A DNA stretch of 64,000 bases from contig CAZFTJ010000004.1 in the NCBI GenBank assembly GCA_964521865.1, positions 1 to 64,000 of the forward strand, written 5' to 3'. The notes beneath the pieces were generated by a model that was not told the DNA's origin, made no database searches, and saw only the letters and a list, made by a program, of their open reading frames with translations. Position 1 is the stretch's first letter. The number at the start of each line of letters is the position of its first letter. Positions 41,068-50,491 of the stretch are shown piece by piece. Made by a program: the position numbers and the translations under genes. This DNA is from CAYSRJ01 sp964521865. GTDB lineage: Bacteria > Spirochaetota > B62-G9 > DRHN01.

Positions 41068-41276
41068 TGACAGTACTTCCCGTTTTATACTTTTTTCAGG
41101 CTGTACACCTGTGTCATTCAAGAGTATACAGTAAAAATACAGTGGGCTCATAAAGAGCATGCTGTTTTATCCTGTGCATACCGGGGTTGTGATGGGCGGC
41201 AAAATCAGCGGCGGATTCAGTCGCTATGCATCGCCCGCAAGCACCCCCCTGCCCTTTTGCTCAGGAATCGGCGAAA

Positions 41277-41304
41277 ATTTATCCTTGGCGAATTTTATTG
41301 TCAA
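41277..41304 (-). promoter_or_regulatory. Candidate his operon promoter
   Basis: On the - strand TTGACA (41304-41299) is followed 16 nt later by ATAAAT (41282-41277). It leaves a leader of about 200 nt before hisD. I see no histidine-codon-rich leader peptide and no T-box-like motif. The rest of 41068-41418 holds no gene. Confidence 0.45.
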
Positions 41305-41418
41305 GACAAATATGTCCTGTGTCCGGAGTATACCGCAGCACACATCCGTCTTTCCGGAGTCCTTTCCCGGAGCTGATCCAAAGCCGCAAAAAAAAACCTC
41401 CACCCCCGGCGCAGGATA

Positions 41419-41614
41419 TTATCCGGACGCTTCGCATCCGGATAATGTCGAAGATGCCGCAGGTGCCGTAAAGTACTGAAAGTACCGCCGGTGCAAGCAC
41501 CAGGATTTGTTACAAGACGCTTCGCGCCGTATAACAAATCCTGGTGAGTGGACATAACCCCCGCTTACAAGCCTTCGGCTTGACGCGGAGAACATGCCGC
41601 TCACCGGCGGCATT
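41419..41614 (-). repeat. Hairpin-rich interspersed repeat, copy D
   Basis: A full-length copy in the hisD-HAD intergenic region, inverted with respect to copies A-C. Its central stem (CCAGGATTTGTTA against TATAACAAATCCTGG) is the longest of the five. No attC-like stem adjoins it, so the repeat is not limited to the integron. Confidence 0.92.
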
Positions 41615-41772
41615 ACGTTTCCCGTTCTTCTATTATACTTAACTATTATCTTACTATTATTATATTATAGAGGATTGTCCGTTTGATGCTCCGTTTCTGT
41701 ACAATGCTCTGGGGCCGACCGACTGCATTGTACATCACATACCAGGATACACACTGTACAGGGAGGGATTTG

Positions 41773-42453
41773 TTGAAACACTGGGAAGCCGTTTTTTTCG
41801 ATCTTGACGGGCTGCTTGTGGACACGGAAGGTATACATGTCCGTGCATACGAAGAAATGGGCGGGTATCTCGGAATCGAGCTTGCCGCTGATTATGTAAA
41901 CACCTTTATCGGGGCACCTACAAAAGAAAATATCAAGAGAATTATGCGCGACCACAACATCCCTGTCGAAAGGTATGAACAAATACTGAAGATCAGATAC
42001 GACCGATACGCGGAGCTTGTAAGAAAGATTCCGCTATCGCCCATGGATGGGGCGGTTGAATGTGTACTGAGGGCAAAGGAAAAGGGCTATCGGACGGCGC
42101 TCGTTACCTCTTCGATACGCGAACATTCATTGGCGGTGCTTGACAATATCACAAGGCACTCGGATTCAAACATCGATATAGCCGCCTACTTTGACACCAT
42201 GGTCTTTGGCGATGATATTCCCCGTCAGAAACCGGAACCGGATATTTACCATGAGGCGGTCAACCGCCTCGATACAACTCCTGACGCAGCTGTTGCGCTT
42301 GAGGATTCCGAGGCGGGGGTAGCTGCAGCAAAAACCGCCGGTGTGCATGTTATTGCAGTACCGTGCCATAATACCAGAGGCCAGGATTTCACGCGTGCGG
42401 ATAAAATCGTGGAGTCGCTGCAGGATATTCTGTTGCTGGATTTTCTCGACTGA
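41773..42453 (+). CDS. HAD-IA hydrolase, beta-phosphoglucomutase-like
   Basis: From a TTG start (GGAGGG 6 nt upstream) the protein is 226 residues. HAD motifs: F-F-D-L-D-G-L-L-V-D-T-E at residues 7-18, L-V-T-S-S in motif II, K-P-E-P-D-I-Y motif III and A-L-E-D-S-E-A-G-V motif IV. The D-x-D-G-x-L-x-D-T-E start and P-x-x-G-A-V motif fit sugar-phosphate phosphatases or phosphoglucomutases. Upstream in-frame codons to 41683 lack conservation with the family. Confidence 0.85.
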   Translation: MKHWEAVFFDLDGLLVDTEGIHVRAYEEMGGYLGIELAADYVNTFIGAPTKENIKRIMRDHNIPVERYEQILKIRYDRYAELVRKIPLSPMDGAVECVLRAKEKGYRTALVTSSIREHSLAVLDNITRHSDSNIDIAAYFDTMVFGDDIPRQKPEPDIYHEAVNRLDTTPDAAVALEDSEAGVAAAKTAGVHVIAVPCHNTRGQDFTRADKIVESLQDILLLDFLD

Positions 42454-42492
42454 CCGGTGGTAATTTCCGTGTACCGAAAAGAGTATAAGCCG

Positions 42493-43518
42493 ATGAAAAA
42501 TTATTTGATCGGGCTGTCTGCGAAAAGCGATTTCCCCGTATATTCATTGAAGACTCCCGAATTCATTGAAATAAAAAAGATAACCCCCGGCGAGACCTCC
42601 TTTTTCAGGAGCCATACGAAAAAACCAATCTACTTTCATATCCAGTACAACGGAAGCGGCGGATATCTGTCCCCCGCAGTCGATAATTTCAACGATTATC
42701 TCGCGGAGCTCAGTGAGGCATACCGCATTGCGAAACCGGAATTTGTCTCGTTTCACTTCGGTCTTTCGGCAAAAATCATTCACGTTGACAGCGATACCTT
42801 CGTTGCTATGGCGGGCTCGCCCCCGCTTGCGGCGGAGGAGCTCCTCTCCATGCTCGAGCACAACCTGCGTTTTTCCCGTACGGTTTTTCAGGAAAGCCGC
42901 ATACTCCTGGAAAACCTGGAGTTCATTCCGGAGGAGCTGTCAAAGGGAGCCTACCGGTACATACAGGAAGCGGATTTTCTTTCGAAGAACCTTCACAGTT
43001 TCATAAAAACGGGCATGCTCGACGGGATGGTGCTCGACATAGCACACGCCCTCGTTACGGCGGCAAACCACCCGGCATACAACGGGCTCGAAAACATCAT
43101 CAGCAGTGCAGGTCAAACAGAACATTTTGATCCTGTTCACACCGATAAAAGGTACATCGAAACCCTTGCAAAATACCGGAATGATATCGACATACTCGGC
43201 AGTTTTAAAAAATACGTAAAACTGCTGCCGGTCGAGCTTATAAAGGAGATACATATATCCGGAATACATCGTCTGGAAAACGGGGTGTACGTCGACAGCC
43301 ATAATGAAATAAGCGGGCTCGAGCTTGACGCACTTGACTTTCTGCTTGATATTTTACCTGCAGACGGCGATGATAGAGTATCCGTCACTCTTGAATATGA
43401 TCGCAACCCCGGTCGAATCCGTGAGCAGTTAAAAACTCTTGAAATGTTTTGCAATGATAAGTTTTCTCGTTCGACCGGTACCCGGTTGAATGGATCAATC
43501 CGACCTTCGTTCGACTGA
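42493..43518 (+). CDS. DUF692/MNIO-like TIM-barrel protein
   Basis: The product from ATG 42493 is about 341 residues and has the pattern of DUF692 proteins (multinuclear non-heme iron oxidases): E-N-L-E-F-I-P-E-E near the middle, D-I-A-H-A-L, then I-H-I-S-G-I-H-R, D-S-H-N-E-I and L-E-Y-D-R-N-P. These supply the metal-binding Glu, Asp and His residues. Classical members modify cysteines in small peptides. No precursor peptide or partner protein is seen next to it. The match is by pattern; sequence is divergent. A start at 42457 is less likely. Confidence 0.6.
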   Translation: MKNYLIGLSAKSDFPVYSLKTPEFIEIKKITPGETSFFRSHTKKPIYFHIQYNGSGGYLSPAVDNFNDYLAELSEAYRIAKPEFVSFHFGLSAKIIHVDSDTFVAMAGSPPLAAEELLSMLEHNLRFSRTVFQESRILLENLEFIPEELSKGAYRYIQEADFLSKNLHSFIKTGMLDGMVLDIAHALVTAANHPAYNGLENIISSAGQTEHFDPVHTDKRYIETLAKYRNDIDILGSFKKYVKLLPVELIKEIHISGIHRLENGVYVDSHNEISGLELDALDFLLDILPADGDDRVSVTLEYDRNPGRIREQLKTLEMFCNDKFSRSTGTRLNGSIRPSFD

Positions 43519-43597
43519 ATGAAACACTACGGTCGGGTCGGTTGAATCCCTTGATGTTGACCCGCGAGCTCCAAAATACCGGAATCAGGGAACAGTC

Positions 43598-44887
43598 ATG
43601 TTTAAGAAGGTTTTGATAGCAAACAGAGGAGTAATTGCTGTTCGGATTTTAAAGACCTTGAAAGAAAACAACATACAGTCTGTCGCCGTGTACACCCCGG
43701 GAGATGAGAAATCTCTCCATGTAACTCAGGCGAATGAAAGCATCTGTATCCGGGCGTACAATGAAATCCCCGAGATTATGTCGGTTGCCAAGAAGTACGA
43801 GGTGGATGCAATCCATCCGGGAGTAGGATTTCTCTCGGAAAATATTGATTTTGCAAAGGTGGCAAACCATTACAGTGTTTTCATCGGCCCGGGCACCGCG
43901 CTGTTTACAAAGATGGGAAACAAGGTGAAGGCTCGAAGGATCGCAGAGGAAGCGGGCGTTCCGACGACTCCCGGCTCGCGCACGCCGCTTAAAACCGAAA
44001 AAGAAGCGACTTCAGTCAGCAGCTCAATCGGCTATCCCGTCATTGTTAAAGCGGCGGAAGGCGGGGGCGGCATGGGCATGGAACCGGTCGGCAGAGAGGA
44101 AGAGCTGTCAGGCACGCTCAGTCAGGTAAAAGCGCAGGCAAAAACCCTCTTCGGGAGCGAAGAAGTATTTATCGAAAAACTGATCGATCCGAAGAGACAT
44201 ATCGAGGTACAGATCCTTTCAGACAACTACGGCAACGCCGTACACCTCGGAGAGCGGGACTGTTCAATTCAGAGACGGCATCAAAAACTCATCGAATATT
44301 CACCCGCCGACATCTCGGATGAGTTGCGAAAGGCCATGACAGATGCAGCCGTAGCACTGGCGAAAGCGGTGGGCTACACAAATGCCGGGACCGTTGAGTT
44401 TCTTGTAGATGAACATGAAAACTTTTACTTCATGGAAATGAACACCCGTATACAGGTGGAGCACAGGGTAACCGAAATGACCTGGCGCAGAGACCTCATT
44501 AACGAACAGCTTCGCATCGCCGCCGGTGAAGAGCTCGGTTATACACAGGAAGACCTCACGGGGTACGGGTTTGCCATTGAATGCAGGATCAATGCGGAAG
44601 ACCCGGATAATGATTTCGAGGCATCTCCCGGTGCCATCGAACGGTTCATGCCGCCTGAAAAAAAGAATGTGATTGTCGATACTTTTATTCCGCAGATTGA
44701 ATCCAAAAAAGATGCATATCACATCTCGAAGATCTATGATTCCCTGCTCGCAAACGTTATTTCCTGGGGCAAGGACAAAAAGTCGGCGGTCAGGGTCATG
44801 AGACAGGCGTTGGAGGAATTTGTTATCGAGGGAAAGGGGGTAAAGACCACCATTCCTTTTCACCTGGAGCGTATAAAAGATCTCTAA
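43598..44887 (+). CDS. accC: Biotin carboxylase (AccC-like)
   Basis: This 429-residue protein has the ATP-grasp layout of biotin carboxylase: V-L-I-A-N-R-G-V-I-A-V-R at residues 5-16, H-P-G-V-G-F-L-S-E-N, E-G-G-G-G-M-G-M, R-D-C-S-I-Q-R-R-H-Q-K, E-M-N-T-R-I-Q-V-E-H and R-I-N-A-E-D-P. Several positions differ from the consensus: Glu to Val in N-R-G-E-I-A, Tyr to Val in H-P-G-Y-G and Pro to Arg in E-H-P-V-T-E. It also ends about 20 residues early. The main ATP- and bicarbonate-binding residues remain. It supplies the carboxylation half of acetyl-CoA carboxylase; the other subunits are at 52-55 kb. It may instead belong to another biotin carboxylase complex. Confidence 0.85.
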   Translation: MFKKVLIANRGVIAVRILKTLKENNIQSVAVYTPGDEKSLHVTQANESICIRAYNEIPEIMSVAKKYEVDAIHPGVGFLSENIDFAKVANHYSVFIGPGTALFTKMGNKVKARRIAEEAGVPTTPGSRTPLKTEKEATSVSSSIGYPVIVKAAEGGGGMGMEPVGREEELSGTLSQVKAQAKTLFGSEEVFIEKLIDPKRHIEVQILSDNYGNAVHLGERDCSIQRRHQKLIEYSPADISDELRKAMTDAAVALAKAVGYTNAGTVEFLVDEHENFYFMEMNTRIQVEHRVTEMTWRRDLINEQLRIAAGEELGYTQEDLTGYGFAIECRINAEDPDNDFEASPGAIERFMPPEKKNVIVDTFIPQIESKKDAYHISKIYDSLLANVISWGKDKKSAVRVMRQALEEFVIEGKGVKTTIPFHLERIKDL

Positions 44888-45040
44888 CCGAATGTATATA
44901 TCCTGCGTGCTGGAGTGAAGTGCGTTTCGGATCTTATGCATATACAGATCCTGCAGCGTTAAAATCGGCCGTACTTACAGCGCCGCAGAACCCATGCGGC
45001 CGGTGCAGATAAACAATCTGAAAAAACGAGGAGAAGTATT

Positions 45041-45415
45041 ATGGCAAAACGAATCCGGATCAAAATCAACGGCAATGAGTGTGTTGCTGCTCTCAAACAG
45101 AACAAATCGGCCCTGTTGTTTTATGAAAAGCTCCCCATGCGCATCTCAATGACGCGCTGGGGCGATGAATACTACGGGGACTGCGGCATTGCAGTTGATC
45201 TCGAAGATGAGGCCCGAACGGAAATGGATGTCGGTGAAATAGCACTCTGGCCGCAGGGGAATGCGCTGTGCATCTTTTTCGGCCCTACCCCGGCAAGCGT
45301 CGGTGCCGAACCCCGCGCCGTCTCTCCGGTAAACCCAATAGGAAAAATCGAAGGGGGCTGCCGATTTTTAAAGGAACTGCCTTCCGCAGTCAAGGCTGAA
45401 ATAGACGTAGGATAA
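45041..45415 (+). CDS. Cyclophilin-like domain protein (DUF369/TM1367-like)
   Basis: This 124-residue protein matches the cyclophilin-like family known from Thermotoga TM1367: M-x-K-x-I-x-I-x-I-N-G, then L-P-M-R-I-S-M-T-R-W-G-D-E-Y-Y-G, and the hallmark I-A-L-W-P-Q-G-N-A-L-C-I-F-F-G-P-T-P-A-S. The fold resembles cyclophilin but the prolyl isomerase residues are not conserved and the role is unknown. Soluble. GAGGAG is 6-9 nt before the ATG. Confidence 0.85.
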   Translation: MAKRIRIKINGNECVAALKQNKSALLFYEKLPMRISMTRWGDEYYGDCGIAVDLEDEARTEMDVGEIALWPQGNALCIFFGPTPASVGAEPRAVSPVNPIGKIEGGCRFLKELPSAVKAEIDVG

Positions 45416-45483
45416 ACACGTACCGTTTCCCGGATTGCTTTCAAAATGCCCACCTGAAGTAAAAAAGGATACTCCACTTTTTC

Positions 45484-45513
45484 TTGACACCGGATTGTCC
45501 GACGAAGTATTCT
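45484..45513 (+). promoter_or_regulatory. Promoter of the metallophosphoesterase gene
   Basis: TTGACA (45484-45489) and TATTCT (45508-45513) are 18 nt apart. The start would lie about 135 nt before the ATG at 45654. Confidence 0.55.
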
Positions 45514-45653
45514 AAGAGATGTCCCGCGAACCGCAGACGGGAAATTCAGTATCTTTAAACAACCCTTTTCATACGGCATCGGTATGTAAGGACCTTCTTC
45601 CGCTTTGCCGGTCGGCTGCCAGTTATTATTGCAGGGGACAGGAGGGGACGCGT

Positions 45654-46592
45654 ATGAAAATATTTTTTGCATCCGACCTGCATGGTTCAGAGATTTGCTG
45701 GAAAAAGTTCATCAGCGCCGGTGATTTTTATGAAGTGGACGCCCTGATTCTGGGCGGCGATATGACGGGAAAGGCCGTTGTTCCGATTGTTGCGCAGGGC
45801 GGGGGAACCTACAAGGTGACCCTTCTGGATCAGGAAAGCATCCTGAACGGAAAAGAAGAAGTCGAAGAGATGGTGAAGACCATACAGAACAGAGGATACT
45901 ACCCGTATGTTACGGACCCCGATGAAGTCGAAGAGATTTCAAACTCCGAAGAAAAACTCGACAAACTGTTTCTCGAGCAAATGCTCGAAACAGTTGATCG
46001 ATGGATGAAATATGCAGATGAAAAGCTTTCAGGAAGCACTATTCGGTGTTACGTCTGCCCGGGAAACGACGACTCCTTCGAAATAAACGACGTCATCAGA
46101 CAATCAAAACATGTCAGAGATGTGGAAGGCGAGATTATACCGCTTGACAAGCATCATGAAATGTCAAACACCGGATGGTCCAACCCAACACCGTGGGATA
46201 CGCCCCGAGAGGAGCCGGAAGAGGCCCTCGGGCAGCGCATTGAATCGTTGATAGCCAAACTCAACAACGTAGGCACCGCCGTATTCAATTTTCACACCCC
46301 GCCGTACGGCAGCGGACTGGATGAAGCGCCGGAGCTCACCGATGACCTGCGGCCCAAGTATGCCGGTCAATCTCTGATTCCGGTTGGCAGCACATCGGTT
46401 ATGGATGCTGTCAATAAATATCAGCCTCTCCTGGGATTATTCGGACATGTTCATGAGGGAAAAGGCACGCACAGAATCGGTAAAACCCTCTGTATAAATC
46501 CGGGCAGTATGTATGAGCAGGGAGTGCTGCAGGGTGCCGTTATCGAGCTTAAACCGAAAAGCGTCGGAACCTACATTCTGACCACCGGATAA
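45654..46592 (+). CDS. Calcineurin-like metallophosphoesterase
   Basis: This 312-residue protein starts M-K-I-F-F-A-S-D-L-H-G-S-E and has the metallophosphoesterase set: D-L-H-G, G-G-D-M-T, G-N-D-D, H-T-P-P (for N-F-H-T-P-P) and G-H-V-H. These residues bind two metals and hydrolyse a phosphoester of unknown substrate. The ATG at 45654 follows GGAGGGG by 6-7 nt and makes the D-L-H motif lie at the normal N-terminal distance. It is cytoplasmic, and no signal peptide is present. Confidence 0.9.
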   Translation: MKIFFASDLHGSEICWKKFISAGDFYEVDALILGGDMTGKAVVPIVAQGGGTYKVTLLDQESILNGKEEVEEMVKTIQNRGYYPYVTDPDEVEEISNSEEKLDKLFLEQMLETVDRWMKYADEKLSGSTIRCYVCPGNDDSFEINDVIRQSKHVRDVEGEIIPLDKHHEMSNTGWSNPTPWDTPREEPEEALGQRIESLIAKLNNVGTAVFNFHTPPYGSGLDEAPELTDDLRPKYAGQSLIPVGSTSVMDAVNKYQPLLGLFGHVHEGKGTHRIGKTLCINPGSMYEQGVLQGAVIELKPKSVGTYILTTG

Positions 46593-46862
46593 TTATTATT
46601 ATGGAGGAGGTGGTGGGTAAAGAAAAACTGTGAGGAGACACGAGTAATGCAGCATACGCCGTACCGCCGCCAGGCGGCCTATTTTTCATGATATGAAAGG
46701 GGTACTCCCAGCCGACCCGGTTGATCAGGTGCGTGCACCAGCGGCGGTTGTGTTCGGACGTGATGTGCCGGAATGATTCAAGGAGCACGGTAGTATCGGC
46801 ATTGCAGGTGGGCAATGCCGGAGTTAAAAATCAAAACAGATTACATGAAGGAGGGCTTCGGA
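46593..46862 (+). other. Non-coding interval before the permease gene
   Basis: This 270 nt has no gene I can support. A small GCCGCCAGGCGGC hairpin followed by T-rich DNA (near 46669-46690) might terminate the metallophosphoesterase transcript. Confidence 0.35.
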
Positions 46863-48743
46863 ATGAGTGATAAAACACTGTTTGTTCGCAAGGCAAGCGG
46901 GCTTGTACGTGCATGGTCTGTGTTTGATGCGTTTATTTACGCCACGTTCTCCATCAACCTCATCACCCTTGGTTTATTCATCTTCTCCTACTGCTACTAC
47001 TTCGAGGGGAACATAGGAACCGCAATCGTGATTGGGGCCGTTTTCACCGTTTTTGAGGTTATTCTGTACTCGAGTCTGATCTCCGCTATGCCACGATCCG
47101 GAGGCGACTATGTCTGGCAGAGCCGAATTCTCGGACGGGGCTGGGGATTCATTCTGGCGGTTACCGGATGGTGGTTTATCCTGTGGCTGTGGGTTCCGCT
47201 CTACGGCCAGATGCTGGTTTATGAATTTTTCACACCGATACTCGCAATACTCGGCGCACAACATGCCGCTCTGTGGTTTACCGGCACGAACGGCGGCATG
47301 CTGGTCGGTATGATTGCCGTCAATGTCATCGTTTTCGTATATATCGCCATCGGTATGAAATGGTATGCGAGGGTTCAGAAATTCTGTTTCTTCGGAGGAG
47401 TCATCGGTCTGATTCTGGTTTTCATCCTCCTGGCGGTCGGGAACAAGCCGACATTCATAAATAATCTGAATACCATTGTGCCGAGTATGTTCGGCGCGAA
47501 GGCAATGGACCTCTATAAGCAGACACTTGCGGCCGGACAGGCTGCGGGCACCGTTACCGCCCCACTCGGCAATCTTGCCCTCGGGACAAGCGTCGCCTTG
47601 ATACCGATGATCGTATTCTTCAACCTGTGGCCGAACTGGGGCTCAACGCTTTACGGGGAGGTCAGCGGGGCGAGCGATTTCAAACGAAACCTGCGCGGCA
47701 TGACGTCGGCAATCATCGTAACAACCGTTCTTGCGCTCGTTTTCTTTGCCCTTATCGCAAAGAGCATCGGGTGGGATTTTTACAACAATGCAAACGGCGC
47801 TTTCTGGAACTACACATGGGGGTATGTTGAAGAAGCTCCGCCTCTGCCGTTCTGGCCGTATCCGGCGCTGTTCGCAGCATTCATGAGCACGAGCCCCGTG
47901 CTGCAGTTCATCGTCATTTTGCTCATGAGCCTCTGGTGGTTCGGATGGTCGGGAACTGTGTTCTTAAGCTCGACGCGCGTTATCTTCGCCGCATCCTTTG
48001 ACCGCATGCTACCGGAATGGGCAAGCAAGGTCGACCCGAGAACGCATACACCGATAAATGCGCTGCTGTTGATGGTCATCCCGTCTTTGATCGTCTCTTA
48101 TCTCTACGCGTTCAACATCTTCAATTTTCAAACCCTTGCTCTTGACGCCACGCTGGTCATCGCCGTCACCTATCTCGGCACAACGGTTGCCGGTATTATT
48201 CTGCCCTGGCACAAAAAAGACCTCTACGACGGGTCGCCGATCGCAAAATATAATGTAGCGTCATGGCTGAGCTGGATCGTTACGATCATCTATATCGCTG
48301 CAACCGGGTATCTTGTCTACATCTCATTCAACTACGGAATCGAGGTGGTGCGCGGGCTGCCCGGGGTCGGTGCGAATGGTCTAACCTGGGTCATGGTCAT
48401 GCTCGTGTGGCTCTTTAACCTGGGCAACGCTGCCGTGCTGATATGGATACTCATATATATCGTGAAACGCATGGCCATCCGCGGCAAACTGCCGCTCATA
48501 AGCTTCGCGGGATTGCTGTTTCTGGGGTTTTTGGACTGGCTTCTCGTCGAATGGATCTGGGACCCCCATGTTTCTCCTTTCGATTTCCCGCTCTACGGAA
48601 TCGGCTGGTCGAATGTAAGCTCGATCGTGTTCATGCTTGCACTCTACGGTGTTGCAGCGATAATTTTTTACGGGTTCAACGCGTACAGGAAGAAACAGGG
48701 AATCGACACTGCAAAGATTTACAAGGAGATCCCTGTGGAATAA
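46863..48743 (+). CDS. APC-family amino-acid permease
   Basis: This 626-residue membrane protein has about 12-14 hydrophobic segments and APC-type motifs: the N-terminal V-R-A-W-S-V-F-D-A-F-I-Y-A substrate region, S-A-M-P-R-S-G-G-D-Y-V-W-Q-S-R-I-L (family loop between TM2 and TM3) and S-S-T-R-V-I-F-A-A-S-F-D-R-M-L-P-E-W. The substrate is an amino acid, polyamine or related solute. The ATG at 46863 has GGAGGG 7 nt upstream. A hairpin terminator follows. Confidence 0.88.
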   Translation: MSDKTLFVRKASGLVRAWSVFDAFIYATFSINLITLGLFIFSYCYYFEGNIGTAIVIGAVFTVFEVILYSSLISAMPRSGGDYVWQSRILGRGWGFILAVTGWWFILWLWVPLYGQMLVYEFFTPILAILGAQHAALWFTGTNGGMLVGMIAVNVIVFVYIAIGMKWYARVQKFCFFGGVIGLILVFILLAVGNKPTFINNLNTIVPSMFGAKAMDLYKQTLAAGQAAGTVTAPLGNLALGTSVALIPMIVFFNLWPNWGSTLYGEVSGASDFKRNLRGMTSAIIVTTVLALVFFALIAKSIGWDFYNNANGAFWNYTWGYVEEAPPLPFWPYPALFAAFMSTSPVLQFIVILLMSLWWFGWSGTVFLSSTRVIFAASFDRMLPEWASKVDPRTHTPINALLLMVIPSLIVSYLYAFNIFNFQTLALDATLVIAVTYLGTTVAGIILPWHKKDLYDGSPIAKYNVASWLSWIVTIIYIAATGYLVYISFNYGIEVVRGLPGVGANGLTWVMVMLVWLFNLGNAAVLIWILIYIVKRMAIRGKLPLISFAGLLFLGFLDWLLVEWIWDPHVSPFDFPLYGIGWSNVSSIVFMLALYGVAAIIFYGFNAYRKKQGIDTAKIYKEIPVE

Positions 48744-48770
48744 CGCCCAATCCATACTCACGGCAAAAAA

Positions 48771-48799
48771 AACCGCCCGGTATTTGAGGGCGGTTTTTA
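48771..48799 (+). terminator. Rho-independent terminator of the permease gene
   Basis: AACCGCCC (48771-48778) pairs with GGGCGGTT (48788-48795) across a short loop and is followed by TTTTAT. It ends the permease transcript about 30 nt after its stop. Confidence 0.85.
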
Positions 48800-48878
48800 T
48801 TTGGGGCATTTTTTTCGATTTTTTTTCCAGCATGTTTATTAAAACGGTGTTATATTACCGTTACCGGAGGGCTGAAAG

Positions 48879-49661
48879 ATGGCTGACTACGGAAAACCGA
48901 AAGCAGAATTCAACGAAGAAAAGGACAGATTGCTCGAGCTTTTGGACCGAAAGGAAAACAGGGGCCTCATCATGCGTCTGGTCGGCGCGCTCGCATTCAA
49001 TACAAAGTGCGTACAGTTCAACAATTTTCAAAAAAAACTCGGGAGGGTTTTTACCGACATCGATTTTATTTCATACCGTAAATTTACAAAACGAATAATA
49101 CAATTCTTAACTGCATGCGGGTATGAAGAGGACAAACAGGTAACCCACTACTTCGGCACATCGAGGCTCGTATTTCACGATTTTGAGAACGAGAGACATA
49201 TCGACGTTTTTCTGGACCAGCTTCAGTTCTCCCATACCATCAATCTGAAAGGAAGGCTCGAAAAGGAAACGGTAACCATGCCGCTTGCCGAGCTGTTTCT
49301 CGAGAAAATGCAGATTGCAAGGATATGCGAAAAAGATCTGATCGATACCATCATGCTCCTGAGGGAATTCGATTTTGGAGATACGGACCGAAATCATATA
49401 AACACCGCTATTATCCTCAATTACCTGTCAAAAGACTGGGGTTTCTGGAAAACCGTTACCGACAACCTGAAGACCGTAAACGATTACGTCGATAAATACC
49501 CGCAGCTCAAAAGCGAGGACAGGGATATCGTGCGGTCGCGGGTCGACTACATTCTGAAGGAGATCGATAAAGCACAGAAGTCTGTGAAGTGGAAAATGAG
49601 AAGCAAAGTGGGGACGAAGGTGAAGTGGTATCAGGAAGTCGACGAGCTTGAAATGGAGTAA
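48879..49661 (+). CDS. Predicted nucleotidyltransferase-like protein
   Basis: This 260-residue soluble protein has R-L-V-G-A-L-A-F-N near residue 32 and F-T-D-I-D-F-I-S at about 58-65. The latter resembles the G-[G/S]-x-A-x...D-I-D-F pattern of nucleotidyltransferase folds such as AbiEii-type and related proteins. A later E-R-H-I-D-V-F-L-D could supply the third acidic residue. The C-terminal half is helical with a basic end. It might transfer a nucleotide to RNA or protein. Match by pattern only. Confidence 0.55.
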   Translation: MADYGKPKAEFNEEKDRLLELLDRKENRGLIMRLVGALAFNTKCVQFNNFQKKLGRVFTDIDFISYRKFTKRIIQFLTACGYEEDKQVTHYFGTSRLVFHDFENERHIDVFLDQLQFSHTINLKGRLEKETVTMPLAELFLEKMQIARICEKDLIDTIMLLREFDFGDTDRNHINTAIILNYLSKDWGFWKTVTDNLKTVNDYVDKYPQLKSEDRDIVRSRVDYILKEIDKAQKSVKWKMRSKVGTKVKWYQEVDELEME

Positions 49662-49840
49662 GGTAACAGCTCCGGCGTACCGCCGGTCTTCAGAATCCCG
49701 GGAAGTAATCCCCCGAAAGGGTACGAAAAAGAAGGATAGACCGTCCGAACCAAACCGACGAATCGAACATGACTCGAGCGTACAGGCCCTCGATTTGACA
49801 GCGGGCACATACCGACAGGCTGCAGCATCAGAGAGCAGGT

Positions 49841-50491
49841 TCAAAACGGGCCGATGGTTATGCCTGCGCGTGCGCCGAAACCGGAAAGATCGACCTGCTC
49901 GAACACAGGAAGGTCTTTCACGACATCCTTGACGTTTCTCTTCACATTCGCATGATTGTAATAGCCTTCCACGAACAGGCCGGAATCCCTGCCGAGTCCG
50001 ATCAGCATACCTGTACCGACCTGGTAGGTAAACCCTCCATAGAACCTGCTGTCGGAAACCTTTGTTTCGAAGTTTTCCTCCTTGTTCCAGAGGAGCTCGT
50101 AACCGACACCTCCCCGGGCGAGAAAAGAGGCCTTCCAGAATACCGGTATCGTTATGGTCACTTCACCCATCATGGGCACCATAAGCGTATTATACCGCAC
50201 ATTGTTTACAACGGTTGTCGTGCTTATTCCACTTTCGTAATCCTGTGTTGCGACCTCCGTGCTCTTTGTGTAGGTTTTATAGAGAAAATCCGTTCCGAAA
50301 CCTATACCTACAACCTCGTCCACCCTGTATCCAAAACTCCCTCCGAATGCAAAGCCCGCTTCAGCATCCCTGGGCGAAAAATAACTTGCCCTCAGCGAAA
50401 ATTCTTTTCCGCTTTTTGCAAACGCGGTCGAGGAAAGCGCGAGAGCTCCGACAAGCACTACTGCGAATACCACAGAGACAGGTCTCTTCAT
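49841..50491 (-). CDS. Outer-membrane beta-barrel protein
   Basis: From ATG 50491 (GGAG upstream) the 216-residue protein has a signal peptide (V-S-V-V-F-A-V-V-L-V-G-A-L ending near A-F-A-K). It continues as alternating beta strands (S-L-R-A-S-Y-F-S, F-G-G-S-F-G-Y-R-V, V-G-I-G-F-G-T-D-F-L-Y) with a terminal aromatic-poor strand A-R-A-G-I-T-I-G-P-F. It resembles small OprF/OmpW-like barrels. Function unknown; it implies an outer membrane. Confidence 0.75.
   Translation of the reverse strand: MKRPVSVVFAVVLVGALALSSTAFAKSGKEFSLRASYFSPRDAEAGFAFGGSFGYRVDEVVGIGFGTDFLYKTYTKSTEVATQDYESGISTTTVVNNVRYNTLMVPMMGEVTITIPVFWKASFLARGGVGYELLWNKEENFETKVSDSRFYGGFTYQVGTGMLIGLGRDSGLFVEGYYNHANVKRNVKDVVKDLPVFEQVDLSGFGARAGITIGPF

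Noticed and set aside
41068..41276. Histidine attenuator or T-box in the his leader
   Set aside because: No run of histidine codons and no T-box core sequence is visible.
46549..46815. 88-codon frame on the - strand in the gap before the permease gene
   Set aside because: No RBS or recognised motif; overlaps the 3' end of a confident gene.
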